From NCBI RefSeq assembly GCF_010095445.2, contig NZ_WFGV02000025.1:18938-82937 (forward strand): a DNA stretch of 64,000 nucleotides. Direction: 5' to 3'. The notes beneath the pieces were generated by a model, which was given only the letters and a program-made list of their open reading frames with translations, was not told where the DNA came from and did no database searches. The stretch comes from Pseudomonas sp. TNT3 (GTDB lineage Bacteria; Pseudomonadota; Gammaproteobacteria; Pseudomonadales; Pseudomonadaceae). This document shows positions 42,316-51,086 of the stretch, piece by piece. Made by a program: the position numbers and the translations under genes. The number at the start of each line of letters is the position of its first letter. The first letter of the stretch is position 1.

Positions 42316-43233
42316 ATGCGTCGATTGGCCCGTCCCAAACCTCTAATCCTGATCTTCTCAGTCATTGCGCTGATCGTCCTGGTCGCAATCGGCCAATACC
42401 TGCGTTTGTTCGAGCGCGGCTGGTTCAACCTGCACACACTTTGGCAGCCGGAGAGCGAGCTCTCCATCGGTCTGGATCGCTATCAGGTGACGGTCGAGGC
42501 GCGGGTCATCGATGGTCTGGACGACGATGTGTCGGCGCTCACCTTCGATCCCATCCGTAAAAGCCTGTTTACCGTCACCAACAAGAATTCCGAACTGATC
42601 GAGCTCTCGCTGGATGGCCAGATCATCCGGCGCATTGCGCTGGTCGGTTTTGGTGATCCGGAAGCGGTGGAATTCATCAGCGCCGACACCTATGTGATCA
42701 CTGACGAATACGAGCAACGGTTGATCAAGATTCATCTGGAGCCCAGTACCACCTTCCTCGATGCGGCAGATGCCGAACAGATCACCCTCGGCGTCCACAT
42801 GAGCGGCAACACGGGTTTCGAAGGGCTGGCTTACGATTCGGTGGGCAAACGACTGTTCGTCGCGAAGGAACGCAACCCGATGCTGATTTACGAAGTGCAG
42901 GGTTTTCCCCATTACGATCCAGAAAAGTCCTACGCAGTGCACGTGGTCAACAATCCGAAACGCGATGCGGGGATGTTTGTGCGAGACCTGTCGAGCCTGC
43001 AATACGACGAGCGCAGCGGTCACTTGCTGGCATTGTCCGACGAGTCGCGGCTGATTCTGGAGCTGGACGTGGACGGGCGACCGCTGAGCACCATGTCTCT
43101 GAACAAGGGGCGTCAGGGCCTGAAGAAGTCGGTGCCGCAGGCAGAAGGGATCGCCATGGATGACGACGGCACGATGTACCTGGTGAGCGAGCCGAACCTG
43201 TTTTACGTGTTCAAGAAGCCGGTACAAAATTAG
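42316..43233 (+). CDS. SdiA-regulated domain protein, copy 2
   Basis: A 305-residue paralogue of the preceding gene with the same layout: membrane helix (LILIFSVIALIVLVAIGQYL), then blades (ALTFDPIRKSLFTVTNKNSELIEL, DPEAVEFISADTYVITDEYEQ, AEGIAMDDDGTMYLVSEPNLFYVF). I chose the ATG at 42316, which places the charged RRLARPKP directly before the helix. Tandem duplication is old, since the sequences differ over most of their length while keeping the end motif. Function unknown. Confidence 0.87.
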   Translation: MRRLARPKPLILIFSVIALIVLVAIGQYLRLFERGWFNLHTLWQPESELSIGLDRYQVTVEARVIDGLDDDVSALTFDPIRKSLFTVTNKNSELIELSLDGQIIRRIALVGFGDPEAVEFISADTYVITDEYEQRLIKIHLEPSTTFLDAADAEQITLGVHMSGNTGFEGLAYDSVGKRLFVAKERNPMLIYEVQGFPHYDPEKSYAVHVVNNPKRDAGMFVRDLSSLQYDERSGHLLALSDESRLILELDVDGRPLSTMSLNKGRQGLKKSVPQAEGIAMDDDGTMYLVSEPNLFYVFKKPVQN

Positions 43234-43251
43234 TCAGCAACTGAAAAATAC

Positions 43252-43341
43252 TGTGGGAGCGGGCTTGCCCGCGATGGCGGCCTTTCATTCAGCATCAGTG
43301 TTGGATGTGACGGCCTCATCGCTGGCAAGCCAGCTCCCACA
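43252..43341. repeat. Mixed REP pair (GCGGGCTTGCCCGC and GCTGGCAAGCCAGC heads)
   Basis: The left arm is the GTGGGAGCGGGCTTGCCCGC head. The right arm is the inverted form of the GTGGGAGCTGGCTTGCCAGC head. It lies between convergent genes. Confidence 0.82.
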
Positions 43342-43379
43342 GGTATTTAGTGCACTCACAAGGGTGGGGGCGATCTCAC

Positions 43380-44054
43380 TTACTGAGCGCGCAGGGTCTT
43401 CACACCTTCACTGGTCCCCAGCAACAACAGGTCCGCCGGGCGCGCCGCGAACAAGCCATTGGTGACCACGCCAACAATTGCATTGATCTGTTTTTCCAGT
43501 TCCACCGGATTGGTGATCTGCATGTTGAACACGTCGAGGATGATGTTGCCGTTGTCGGTCAGCACGCCTTCACGGTAAACCGGGTCGCCGCCAAGCTTGA
43601 CCAGCTCGCGAGCGACGTGGCTGCGGGCCATCGGGATCACTTCCACCGGCAGCGGAAACTCGCCGAGTACCGGCACCAGTTTGCTGGCGTCGGCGATGCA
43701 GATGAAGGTCTTGGCCACGGCCGCGACAATCTTCTCGCGGGTCAGCGCCGCGCCGCCACCCTTGATCAGGTTCAGGTGCTCGTCACTTTCATCGGCGCCG
43801 TCGACGTAGAACTCCAGGTCGCTGACCGTGTTCAGTTCATACACGGGAATACCGTGGCCTTTGAGGCGGGCGGCGGTGGCTTCGGAGCTGGCAACCGCGC
43901 CGTCGAACGCACCTTTATGTTTCGCCAGGGCGTCGATGAAGCAGTTCGCGGTGGAGCCGGTGCCGACCCCGACGATGCTTTTGTCGTCGAGTTTCGGGAG
44001 GATGAAGTCGACGGCGGCTTGAGCCACTGCCTGTTTGAGTTGATCCTGGGTCAT
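43380..44054 (-). CDS. rpiA: Ribose-5-phosphate isomerase A
   Basis: A 224-residue isomerase of ribose-5-phosphate and ribulose-5-phosphate in the pentose phosphate pathway. Motifs are GVGTGSTANCFIDAL (phosphate loop, from about 29), DGADESDEHLNLIKGGGAALTREK (catalytic Asp, Lys98 and Glu107) and EVIPMARSHVARELVKLGGDP. It matches the usual family length. GGAG precedes the ATG. It is divergent from ilvA across a REP pair. Confidence 0.95.
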   Translation of the reverse strand: MTQDQLKQAVAQAAVDFILPKLDDKSIVGVGTGSTANCFIDALAKHKGAFDGAVASSEATAARLKGHGIPVYELNTVSDLEFYVDGADESDEHLNLIKGGGAALTREKIVAAVAKTFICIADASKLVPVLGEFPLPVEVIPMARSHVARELVKLGGDPVYREGVLTDNGNIILDVFNMQITNPVELEKQINAIVGVVTNGLFAARPADLLLLGTSEGVKTLRAQ

Positions 44055-44174
44055 GCGGGCTCCGAGGTGCCGAAGAGGGGGAACGAAAGGCCGGTATTAT
44101 AGGCTTTGGGGCCTGGAAGGTCATTGGCCGATTGGCCGACGGGGCTGATTGGCGGGCGGGGCAGATTGGCTTTT

Positions 44175-44295
44175 GTGGCGAGGGAGCTCGCTCCCGCTGG
44201 AGTGCGAAGCGCTCCCCGGCAATTCTTCAGGCATATCCCCCAAACAGGTTTTACGACTGCTTCGCAGCCGAACGGGAGCAAGCTCCCTCGCCACA
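44175..44295. repeat. REP-type inverted pair (GTGGCGAGGGAGCTCG head)
   Basis: Inverted copies of the GTGGCGAGGGAGCT element about 80 bp apart, with inner half-repeats (GGAGTGCGAAGCGCTCC; GACTGCTTCGCAGCC). It sits in the divergent rpiA-ilvA promoter region. Confidence 0.85.
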
Positions 44296-44397
44296 GGCAA
44301 AGTGTCGTGGCTAAAACCACCTGTTTAGTGTGGTCGCCCGCCCGAAAGCCGGGTTAGACTCCTTGGCCCTGCCCAACCCGCTCAGTGATGCTTTCCG

Positions 44398-45912
44398 ATG
44401 CTCGAACAGTACGTCAAAAAGATCCTCACCTCGCGCGTTTATGACGTTGCCGTAGAAACCCCATTGCAGACTGCTCGCCAGCTCTCCGAGCGGCTGGGCA
44501 ACAACATTTGGCTCAAGCGCGAAGACTTGCAGCCGGTGTTCTCGTTCAAGATTCGCGGCGCCTACAACAAGCTGACCCAACTGAGCGACGAAGAACGCGC
44601 TCGTGGCGTGGTGACGGCTTCTGCGGGCAATCACGCTCAGGGACTGGCGCTTGCAGCCAAAGTGCTGGGCGTGAAAGCGACGATCGTCATGCCCAAGACC
44701 ACCCCGGAAATCAAAGTGGAAGGCGTGCGCTCGCGAGGCGGCAAAGTGGTGCTGCACGGGGATTCGTTCCCGGAAGCCCTGGCCTACTCGCTGAAACTGG
44801 TCGACGAAAAAGGCTACGTCTATATCCACCCCTATGACGATCCCCACACCATTGCCGGGCAGGGCACGGTGGCCATGGAAATCTTGCGCCAACACCCGGG
44901 GCGTCTGGACGCGATATTCGTTCCAGTGGGCGGTGGCGGGCTGATCGCCGGGATCGCGGCGTACGTGAAGTACCTGCGACCTGAAATCAAAATCATCGGC
45001 GTGGAACCGGACGATTCCAACTGTCTGCAAGCGGCAATGGCAGCCGGTGAGCGTGTGGTTCTGCCGACCGTGGGCATCTTCGCCGACGGCGTCGCGGTGG
45101 CGCAGATTGGTCAGCACACCTTCGAGATCTGCAAGGATTACGTCGATGACGTGATCACCGTCAGCACCGATGAAATCTGTGCGGCGATCAAGGACATCTA
45201 TGATGACACTCGCTCGATCACCGAGCCTGCAGGTGCGTTGGGCGTGGCCGGGATCAAGAAGTATGTCGAGCTGAACGGTGTGACCGGTCATACCTTCGTG
45301 GCCATCGACTCCGGTGCCAACGTCAATTTCGATCGTCTGCGTCATGTCGCCGAACGCGCCGAACTGGGTGAGGGCCGTGAAGCGATCATTGCCGTGACCA
45401 TCCCCGAGAAGCCAGGCAGCTTCAAGGCGTTCTGCGAAGCCGTCGGCAAACGTCAGATCACCGAGTTCAACTACCGCTACAACACCGGCAGTGAAGCCCA
45501 TATCTTCGTTGGCGTGCAGACGCATCCGGACACCGACCCGCGCAGTGCATTGATCGCCAGTCTCAGCGATCAGGGTTTTCCGGTACTCGACCTCACCGAC
45601 AACGAACTGGCGAAGTTGCACATCCGTCATATGGTCGGCGGCCGTGCGGCACAGGTCGTCGATGAAGTGATTCTGCGCTTCGAATTTCCGGAACGTCCGG
45701 GCGCGCTGTTCAACTTCCTGAACAAGCTGGGCGGGCGCTGGAACATCTCGATGTTCCACTATCGCAACCACGGCGCGGCCGATGGGCGTGTGGTCGCAGG
45801 TCTGCAAGTGCCTCACGACGAGCGTCATCTCGTGCCCGCCGCGCTGGAAGAAATCGGTTACCCATACTGGGACGAAAGCGACAACCCGGCCTATCTGCTG
45901 TTTCTGGGCTGA
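44398..45912 (+). CDS. ilvA: Threonine ammonia-lyase (biosynthetic threonine deaminase)
   Basis: A 504-residue PLP enzyme that converts threonine to 2-oxobutyrate for isoleucine synthesis. Lys51 in FSFKIRGAYN binds PLP. TASAGNHAQGLALAA and PVGGGGLIAGIAAYVK are the substrate and phosphate loops. Residues about 330-504 contain two ACT-like regulatory domains (FPERPGALFNFLNKLGGRWNISMFHYR) for isoleucine/valine control. The length fits the long, feedback-regulated form. A small membrane protein gene follows after 39 bp. Confidence 0.95.
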   Translation: MLEQYVKKILTSRVYDVAVETPLQTARQLSERLGNNIWLKREDLQPVFSFKIRGAYNKLTQLSDEERARGVVTASAGNHAQGLALAAKVLGVKATIVMPKTTPEIKVEGVRSRGGKVVLHGDSFPEALAYSLKLVDEKGYVYIHPYDDPHTIAGQGTVAMEILRQHPGRLDAIFVPVGGGGLIAGIAAYVKYLRPEIKIIGVEPDDSNCLQAAMAAGERVVLPTVGIFADGVAVAQIGQHTFEICKDYVDDVITVSTDEICAAIKDIYDDTRSITEPAGALGVAGIKKYVELNGVTGHTFVAIDSGANVNFDRLRHVAERAELGEGREAIIAVTIPEKPGSFKAFCEAVGKRQITEFNYRYNTGSEAHIFVGVQTHPDTDPRSALIASLSDQGFPVLDLTDNELAKLHIRHMVGGRAAQVVDEVILRFEFPERPGALFNFLNKLGGRWNISMFHYRNHGAADGRVVAGLQVPHDERHLVPAALEEIGYPYWDESDNPAYLLFLG

Positions 45913-45951
45913 ACGGCTACGCTGATGGGCAGATCATAAGGAAATCGAACA

Positions 45952-46377
45952 ATGGAAACGTTAACCGCCCTGAAGATGGCGCACACCGCGGCGACGGCCA
46001 TTTTGTTGGGTTGCGCGCTCGGCTTGGGAATATGGGTGTGGCAAACGCGGCGTAACGGTGACGCGACGGCACCCGCCCGCACATTGCAGCGGCCACGGGT
46101 TTTCGTGTGGGTCTTGATGGGACTGGCGCTGTTGAGCATGCCGTTCACCGGCTGGTGGATGGTGCATCTGGTGGGCTGGCCACTGGGGCAGACGTGGCTG
46201 CTGGCGTCGAGCGTGCTTTATACCGTGGCAGCGTTGGCGTGGTTCTGGCTGCTGGTGCGGCTGAACACGCTGCGCAAGGCTGCGGGAGGCAATGGCAAGT
46301 TTACCTTTGCTCTCGCGTTGTTGAGCTTTGTCTGTTTCATCGCCATTGCCGGGTTGATGGGGGCGAAGCCTGTTTAG
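45952..46377 (+). CDS. Small four-helix membrane protein (DUF2269-like)
   Basis: A 141-residue hydrophobic protein with about four membrane helices (AATAILLGCALGLGIWVW; VFVWVLMGLALLSMPFTGWW; WLLASSVLYTVAALAWFWLL; FALALLSFVCFIAIAGLMG). HTAATAILLGCALG and PFTGWWMVHLVGWPLGQTWL resemble DUF2269 integral membrane proteins. Function unknown. It lies 39 bp after ilvA on the same strand. AAGG precedes the ATG. Confidence 0.8.
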   Translation: METLTALKMAHTAATAILLGCALGLGIWVWQTRRNGDATAPARTLQRPRVFVWVLMGLALLSMPFTGWWMVHLVGWPLGQTWLLASSVLYTVAALAWFWLLVRLNTLRKAAGGNGKFTFALALLSFVCFIAIAGLMGAKPV

Positions 46378-46391
46378 ACTGCGTTGCTTCA

Positions 46392-46482
46392 ATCGCTGGC
46401 AAGCCAGCTCCCACAGGTTTTTCGGGTGTTCACAAACTCTGTGTTCACTGAAGATCCCTGTGGGAGCTGGCTTGCCAGCGAT
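46392..46482. repeat. REP-type inverted pair (GGGAGCTGGCTTGCCAGCGAT head)
   Basis: Perfect inverted copies of ATCGCTGGCAAGCCAGCTCC between two convergent genes, about 40 bp apart. Confidence 0.88.
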
Positions 46483-46489
46483 AGCGTAA

Positions 46490-47146
46490 TCAGTCGCGCA
46501 GACTAATCACCGGCCAGCCACGCTTCTCGGCTTCGGCCCGCAGATTCGGATCCGGGTCGACAGCAATCGGATTCGTCACCTGCTCCAGCAGCGGCAAATC
46601 ATTCATCGAGTCGCTGTAGAAGTAACTGTCTTCCAGCGAATAGCCGGTCTCTTCCAGCCAGCGATTCAGCCTCGTCACCTTGCCGTCACGGAAGCACGGC
46701 ACGTCGGTGCTGCGTCCGGTATATCGGCCGTCCGCCATTTCGCATTCGGTTGCGATCAGTGTTTCAACGCCCAGGCGCTGGGCGATCGGTGCGGTCACAA
46801 AGCGGTTGGTCGCGGTGATGATCACCAGTTTGTCGCCAGCGTCGCGGTGCTTGGCCAGCAACTCGATGGCCTGGGGCAGCACGATGGGTTCGATGCAATC
46901 GCGCATGTAATCGAGATGCCATTGGTCCAGCGTGGCCATCTCGGTGCGGCCGAGGATTTCCAGGCAAAAGTTCAGGTAGGCGTCGTTATCCAGCTTGCCC
47001 GCCAGGTAATCCTGATAAAACTCATCGTTGCGCGCCTTGTAGGCAACGGCATCGAGGAAACCGCGTTCGCACAGGTAATCGCCCCAGGCGTGGTCGCTGT
47101 CGCCGCCCAGAAGGGTGTTGTCCAAGTCGAATAAAGCCAGCCGCAT
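46490..47146 (-). CDS. HAD-IB family phosphatase
   Basis: A 218-residue HAD hydrolase. Asp7 and Asp9 in FDLDNTLLGGDSDHAW form the nucleophile motif, VIITATNRF is motif II, and DGKVTRLNRWL and SDSMNDLPLLEQV are motifs III and IV. The overall form resembles SerB-like and histidinol-phosphatase-like HAD-IB enzymes found next to rppH in pseudomonads. The substrate is not defined. It is divergent from rppH. Confidence 0.9.
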   Translation of the reverse strand: MRLALFDLDNTLLGGDSDHAWGDYLCERGFLDAVAYKARNDEFYQDYLAGKLDNDAYLNFCLEILGRTEMATLDQWHLDYMRDCIEPIVLPQAIELLAKHRDAGDKLVIITATNRFVTAPIAQRLGVETLIATECEMADGRYTGRSTDVPCFRDGKVTRLNRWLEETGYSLEDSYFYSDSMNDLPLLEQVTNPIAVDPDPNLRAEAEKRGWPVISLRD

Positions 47147-47289
47147 TGCAGTTACTCGCTGAAAAGTCTGTAGAAAGGCGTCCAGAATACGGACTTTTCA
47201 CAAGAGTGCACATAAGGTAGGCCGGCTCGTTGCTGCCTTCACAACCTTTGTGGAACAATGCGGCGACATGCGTTTGCGAGGTTGTTGCC

Positions 47290-47769
47290 GTGATCGACCC
47301 CGATGGTTTCCGCCCCAATGTCGGGATCATTCTCACGAATGATGCCGGACAGGTGCTATGGGCTCGCCGTATCAATCAAGATGCCTGGCAGTTTCCACAG
47401 GGAGGGATCAACCCCCAGGAGACGCCGGAAGACGCCTTGTATCGCGAGTTGAACGAAGAAGTGGGCCTGGAACGCGAAGATGTTGAAATTCTCGCCTGCA
47501 CCCGGGGCTGGTTGCGCTATCGTTTGCCGCAACGTCTGGTCAGGACTCACAGCCAACCGCTGTGCATCGGCCAGAAACAGAAATGGTTTCTCCTGCGCCT
47601 GATCTCCAACGAGCAGCGGGTGCGGATGGATTTGACCGGTAAACCGGAATTCGATGGCTGGCGCTGGGTCAGTTATTGGTATCCGTTGGGCCAGGTGGTG
47701 ACATTCAAGCGCGAGGTGTATCGACGCGCTCTCAAAGAGCTTGCCCCGCGCCTTTTAACGCGCGACTGA
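47290..47769 (+). CDS. rppH: RNA pyrophosphohydrolase
   Basis: A 159-residue Nudix hydrolase that removes pyrophosphate from 5' ends of mRNA and starts decay. The Nudix box is complete (GGINPQETPEDALYRELNEEVG, residues about 37-58), followed by WLRYRLPQR, GQKQKWFLLRL and EFDGWRWVSYWYPL, typical of RppH. I chose the GTG at 47290 (VIDPDGFRPNVGIIL), with GAGG nine bases upstream, which matches the conserved family start. An upstream ATG would add 20 unlike residues. ptsP starts 22 bp later, so the two are one operon. Confidence 0.94.
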   Translation: MIDPDGFRPNVGIILTNDAGQVLWARRINQDAWQFPQGGINPQETPEDALYRELNEEVGLEREDVEILACTRGWLRYRLPQRLVRTHSQPLCIGQKQKWFLLRLISNEQRVRMDLTGKPEFDGWRWVSYWYPLGQVVTFKREVYRRALKELAPRLLTRD

Positions 47770-47791
47770 CGACGGAGTTCGACCCCGAGCC

Positions 47792-50071
47792 ATGCTCAAT
47801 ACGCTGCGCAAGATCGTCCAGGAAGTTAACTCCGCCAAGGATCTCAAGTCGGCGTTGGGGATTATTGTGTTGCGCGTCAAAGAGGCCATGGGCAGCCAGG
47901 TCTGTTCGGTCTATCTGCTTGATCCCGAGAGCAACCGCTTTGTGCTGATGGCCACCGAGGGCTTGAACAAGCGCTCGATCGGCAAGGTCAGCATGGCGCC
48001 GAACGAAGGTCTGGTTGGCCTGGTCGGCACGCGTGAAGAACCCCTGAACCTCGAAAATGCAGCGGATCACCCGCGCTATCGCTACTTTGCCGAGACCGGG
48101 GAAGAGCGTTACGCCTCGTTCCTCGGGGCGCCGATCATTCACCACCGCCGCGTTGTCGGCGTGTTGGTCATTCAACAGAAAGAACGTCGTCAGTTCGATG
48201 AGGGTGAAGAAGCCTTCCTCGTGACCATGAGCGCGCAGCTCGCCGGCGTTATCGCCCACGCCGAAGCCACCGGTTCGATCCGTGGACTTGGCCGTCAGGG
48301 CAAGGGTATCCAGGAAGCGAAGTTTGTCGGCGTACCGGGTTCGCCGGGTGCGGCGGTCGGTACCGCGGTGGTCATGTTGCCTCCGGCGGATCTGGACGTG
48401 GTGCCAGACAAGACCATCACCGACATCAACGCCGAACTGGGCCTGTTCAAGACCGCCATCGAAGGCGTTCGCGCCGACATGCGCACCTTGTCCGCCAAGC
48501 TTGCGACGCAGCTGCGCCCTGAAGAGCGTGCGCTGTTCGATGTCTACCTGATGATGCTCGACGATGCCTCGCTGGGCAGCGAAATCACCACCGTGATCAA
48601 GACCGGCCAGTGGGCCCAGGGTGCGCTGCGCCAGGTGGTCACCGAACACGTCAACCGTTTCGAACTGATGGACGACGCCTACCTGCGTGAGCGCGCCTCG
48701 GACGTCAAAGACCTTGGCCGCCGCCTGCTCGCCTACTTGCAGGAAGAGCGCCAGCAGAACCTGGTCTACCCGGAAAAGACCATTCTGGTCAGCGAAGAAC
48801 TGACGCCGGCAATGCTCGGCGAGGTGCCGGAAGGCACGCTGGTCGGTCTGGTTTCGGTACTCGGTTCAGGTAACTCCCACGTCGCGATCCTCGCCCGGGC
48901 CATGGGCATTCCGACGGTGATGGGTCTGGTCGACCTGCCGTACGCCAAGGTCGACGGCATCGAGATGATCGTCGACGGCACACGTGGCGAGGTCTACACC
49001 AACCCGAGCGAAGTGCTGCGCAAGCAGTTCGCCGAAGTCGTCGAAGAAGAGAAACAACTGGCTCTGGGCCTCGACACCCTGCGCGACCTGCCGTGCGTAA
49101 CGCTCGATGGCCACCGCATGCCGCTGTGGGTCAACACCGGCCTGCTGGCGGACGTGGCGCGGGCCCAGAAGCGGGGTGCCGAAGGCGTCGGTCTGTACCG
49201 CACCGAAGTGCCGTTCATGATCAACCAGCGCTTCCCGAGCGAAAAAGAGCAGTTGGCGATTTACCGCGAACAGCTCGCCGCGTTCCATCCGCAACCGGTG
49301 ACCATGCGCAGCCTGGACATCGGCGGTGACAAGTCGCTGTCGTACTTCCCGATCAAGGAAGACAACCCGTTCCTCGGCTGGCGCGGCATTCGCGTCACCC
49401 TAGACCACCCGGAAATCTTCCTGGTGCAGACCCGTGCAATGCTCAAGGCCAGCGAAGGCCTGAACAACTTGCGGATTCTGCTGCCGATGATCTCCGGCAC
49501 CCACGAACTCGAAGAAGCCCTGCACCTGATCCACCGGGCCTGGGGTGAGGTCCGCGACGAAGGTACCGACGTGCCGATGCCGCCGATTGGCGTGATGATC
49601 GAGATCCCGGCAGCGGTGTATCAGACCAAGGAACTGGCGCGGCAAGTGGATTTCCTGTCGGTCGGCTCCAACGACCTGACCCAGTACCTGTTGGCCGTCG
49701 ACCGTAACAACCCCCGGGTCGCCGACCTGTACGACTATCTGCACCCGGCCGTGCTTCAGGCATTGCAGAACGTGGTCCGTGATGCCCATGCCGAAGGCAA
49801 GCCGGTGAGTATCTGCGGTGAAATGGCCGGTGATCCGGCCGCGGCGGTGCTGCTGATGGCGATGGGTTTCGACAGCCTGTCGATGAACGCCACCAACTTG
49901 CCGAAAGTGAAGTGGATGTTGCGTCAGATCAACCTGAGCAAGGCCAAGGAGTTGTTGGCCGAGTTGATGACCATCGACAACCCGCAAGTTATCCACAGCT
50001 CGCTGCAGTTGGCGCTGAAAAATCTTGGGTTGGCGAAGATGATCAATCCGGCTTCGGCGAAAACCCTCTGA
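47792..50071 (+). CDS. ptsP: Phosphoenolpyruvate-protein phosphotransferase PtsP (EI-Ntr)
   Basis: A 759-residue first enzyme of the nitrogen-related phosphotransferase system. Residues about 1-165 are a GAF sensor domain (SAKDLKSALGIIVLRVKEAMGS, VGVLVIQQKERRQF). The phosphohistidine domain has His363 in GSGNSHVAILARAMGIPTVMG. The C-terminal PEP-binding barrel has LYRTEVPFM, PFLGWRGIRV, MIEIPAAVYQ, SVGSNDLTQYLLAVDR and ICGEMAGDP. It passes phosphate from PEP to PtsO and then PtsN. It follows rppH closely, as in other gammaproteobacteria. Confidence 0.95.
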   Translation: MLNTLRKIVQEVNSAKDLKSALGIIVLRVKEAMGSQVCSVYLLDPESNRFVLMATEGLNKRSIGKVSMAPNEGLVGLVGTREEPLNLENAADHPRYRYFAETGEERYASFLGAPIIHHRRVVGVLVIQQKERRQFDEGEEAFLVTMSAQLAGVIAHAEATGSIRGLGRQGKGIQEAKFVGVPGSPGAAVGTAVVMLPPADLDVVPDKTITDINAELGLFKTAIEGVRADMRTLSAKLATQLRPEERALFDVYLMMLDDASLGSEITTVIKTGQWAQGALRQVVTEHVNRFELMDDAYLRERASDVKDLGRRLLAYLQEERQQNLVYPEKTILVSEELTPAMLGEVPEGTLVGLVSVLGSGNSHVAILARAMGIPTVMGLVDLPYAKVDGIEMIVDGTRGEVYTNPSEVLRKQFAEVVEEEKQLALGLDTLRDLPCVTLDGHRMPLWVNTGLLADVARAQKRGAEGVGLYRTEVPFMINQRFPSEKEQLAIYREQLAAFHPQPVTMRSLDIGGDKSLSYFPIKEDNPFLGWRGIRVTLDHPEIFLVQTRAMLKASEGLNNLRILLPMISGTHELEEALHLIHRAWGEVRDEGTDVPMPPIGVMIEIPAAVYQTKELARQVDFLSVGSNDLTQYLLAVDRNNPRVADLYDYLHPAVLQALQNVVRDAHAEGKPVSICGEMAGDPAAAVLLMAMGFDSLSMNATNLPKVKWMLRQINLSKAKELLAELMTIDNPQVIHSSLQLALKNLGLAKMINPASAKTL

Positions 50072-50080
50072 AACGCTGAT

Positions 50081-50187
50081 GGCCCCATCGCGAGCAAGCT
50101 CGGCTCCCACAATTGATCTTCAGTGAACACACCCTTTGTGTACGCCGGAGAACAATTGTGGGAGCCGAGCTTGCTCGCGATGAGGCC
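50081..50187. repeat. REP-type inverted pair (GGGAGCCGAGCTTGCTCGCGATG head)
   Basis: Inverted copies with an unusual GCCGAGCTTGCTCG head about 55 bp apart, including an inner CAATTGT match. It lies between convergent ptsP and the NRDE gene. Confidence 0.85.
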
Positions 50188-50205
50188 AGACCTGACAACG
50201 CCCCT

Positions 50206-50952
50206 TTAAACTTTGACCTCCACTTCCCCAAGATGCCCGCCATACGGCCCGAAACTCCTTTCGACCATCACCCGCGTCCCGTCCGCCTGAACAATCAACG
50301 CCGTACTCGCCCGCGTTCCGTAAGTCGGGCTGGCGATAAACACGCTCGATAGCAACGTTTCGGTGGCAAGCCCGACCCCGGTGTCCGGCAACTCAGCGAA
50401 CGCCGCCGTTTGCGAATCATTCAACAACGCCAGCAACGCCTCAGGCTGCGGATCATTCAGCACGACCTCCAGCGCCGCCCGTGCCTTCAGCAACTTGGGC
50501 CAGGGCGTATCCAGCCCGGCGTTCGACAACCCGTAGACACCCGGCTGCAGCATCACCGCTTCAGTTTCCCGCGAGTTGAAATGCCAGAGCTCGTGATTAT
50601 TGCCAGCGAGCAGGTTAAACCCGGCATATTCGACCGAACGTCCTACAACGTCGGTTAAATAGTCATCAATTGGCATGTCGCCATTGATAAAGCGCGCCAC
50701 CAGTTCACCGCGGGATTTGCGTGCTGGCGGTTGATGAGGATCGCGAATGTTCGTCAGCGCGGCGAATCGGCCGTTGGCACCGACGCCAAGCCAGGTGCCC
50801 CCGGCCTCTAGATCGCGCCCGGCATGCACGTGCGGTGATTCCGGCCATTGGGCCAGGGGCAGGCTGGGACGGGCATAGAATTCGTCGCGGTTGGCCGCCA
50901 CGATCAACGGCTGGGCGTGACCTGGGCGCCAGGCGAAAACAATCAGGCACAT
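50206..50952 (-). CDS. NRDE family protein
   Basis: A 248-residue protein that begins MCLIVFAWRPGHAQPLIVAANRDEFYARP, with the defining NRDE motif at residues 21-24. Cys2 could become the N-terminal nucleophile, as in Ntn-hydrolases. Later motifs include GGTWLGVGANGRFAALTNIRDP, SRGELVARFI and FGPYGGHLGEVEVKV. The family (TANGO2-like in eukaryotes) has been linked to haem handling, but the biochemical role is unclear. It is divergent from the TauE/SafE permease. Confidence 0.9.
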   Translation of the reverse strand: MCLIVFAWRPGHAQPLIVAANRDEFYARPSLPLAQWPESPHVHAGRDLEAGGTWLGVGANGRFAALTNIRDPHQPPARKSRGELVARFINGDMPIDDYLTDVVGRSVEYAGFNLLAGNNHELWHFNSRETEAVMLQPGVYGLSNAGLDTPWPKLLKARAALEVVLNDPQPEALLALLNDSQTAAFAELPDTGVGLATETLLSSVFIASPTYGTRASTALIVQADGTRVMVERSFGPYGGHLGEVEVKV

Positions 50953-51086
50953 AAGGTGGTCCTTGTGTGTTTTTTGCCCACTCTACGCAGTCATCGTCTG
51001 TCGATCCATCGCCTTGCACAGTGGAGCCCAAGGGCATCCATCCGTTACCATGCCGCTCCTATTTTCGGGATGTGCGGGAAACGGCC

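Noticed and set aside
44311..45828. 505-residue reverse frame opposite ilvA
   Set aside because: It is antisense to a clear threonine deaminase and has no motif of its own.
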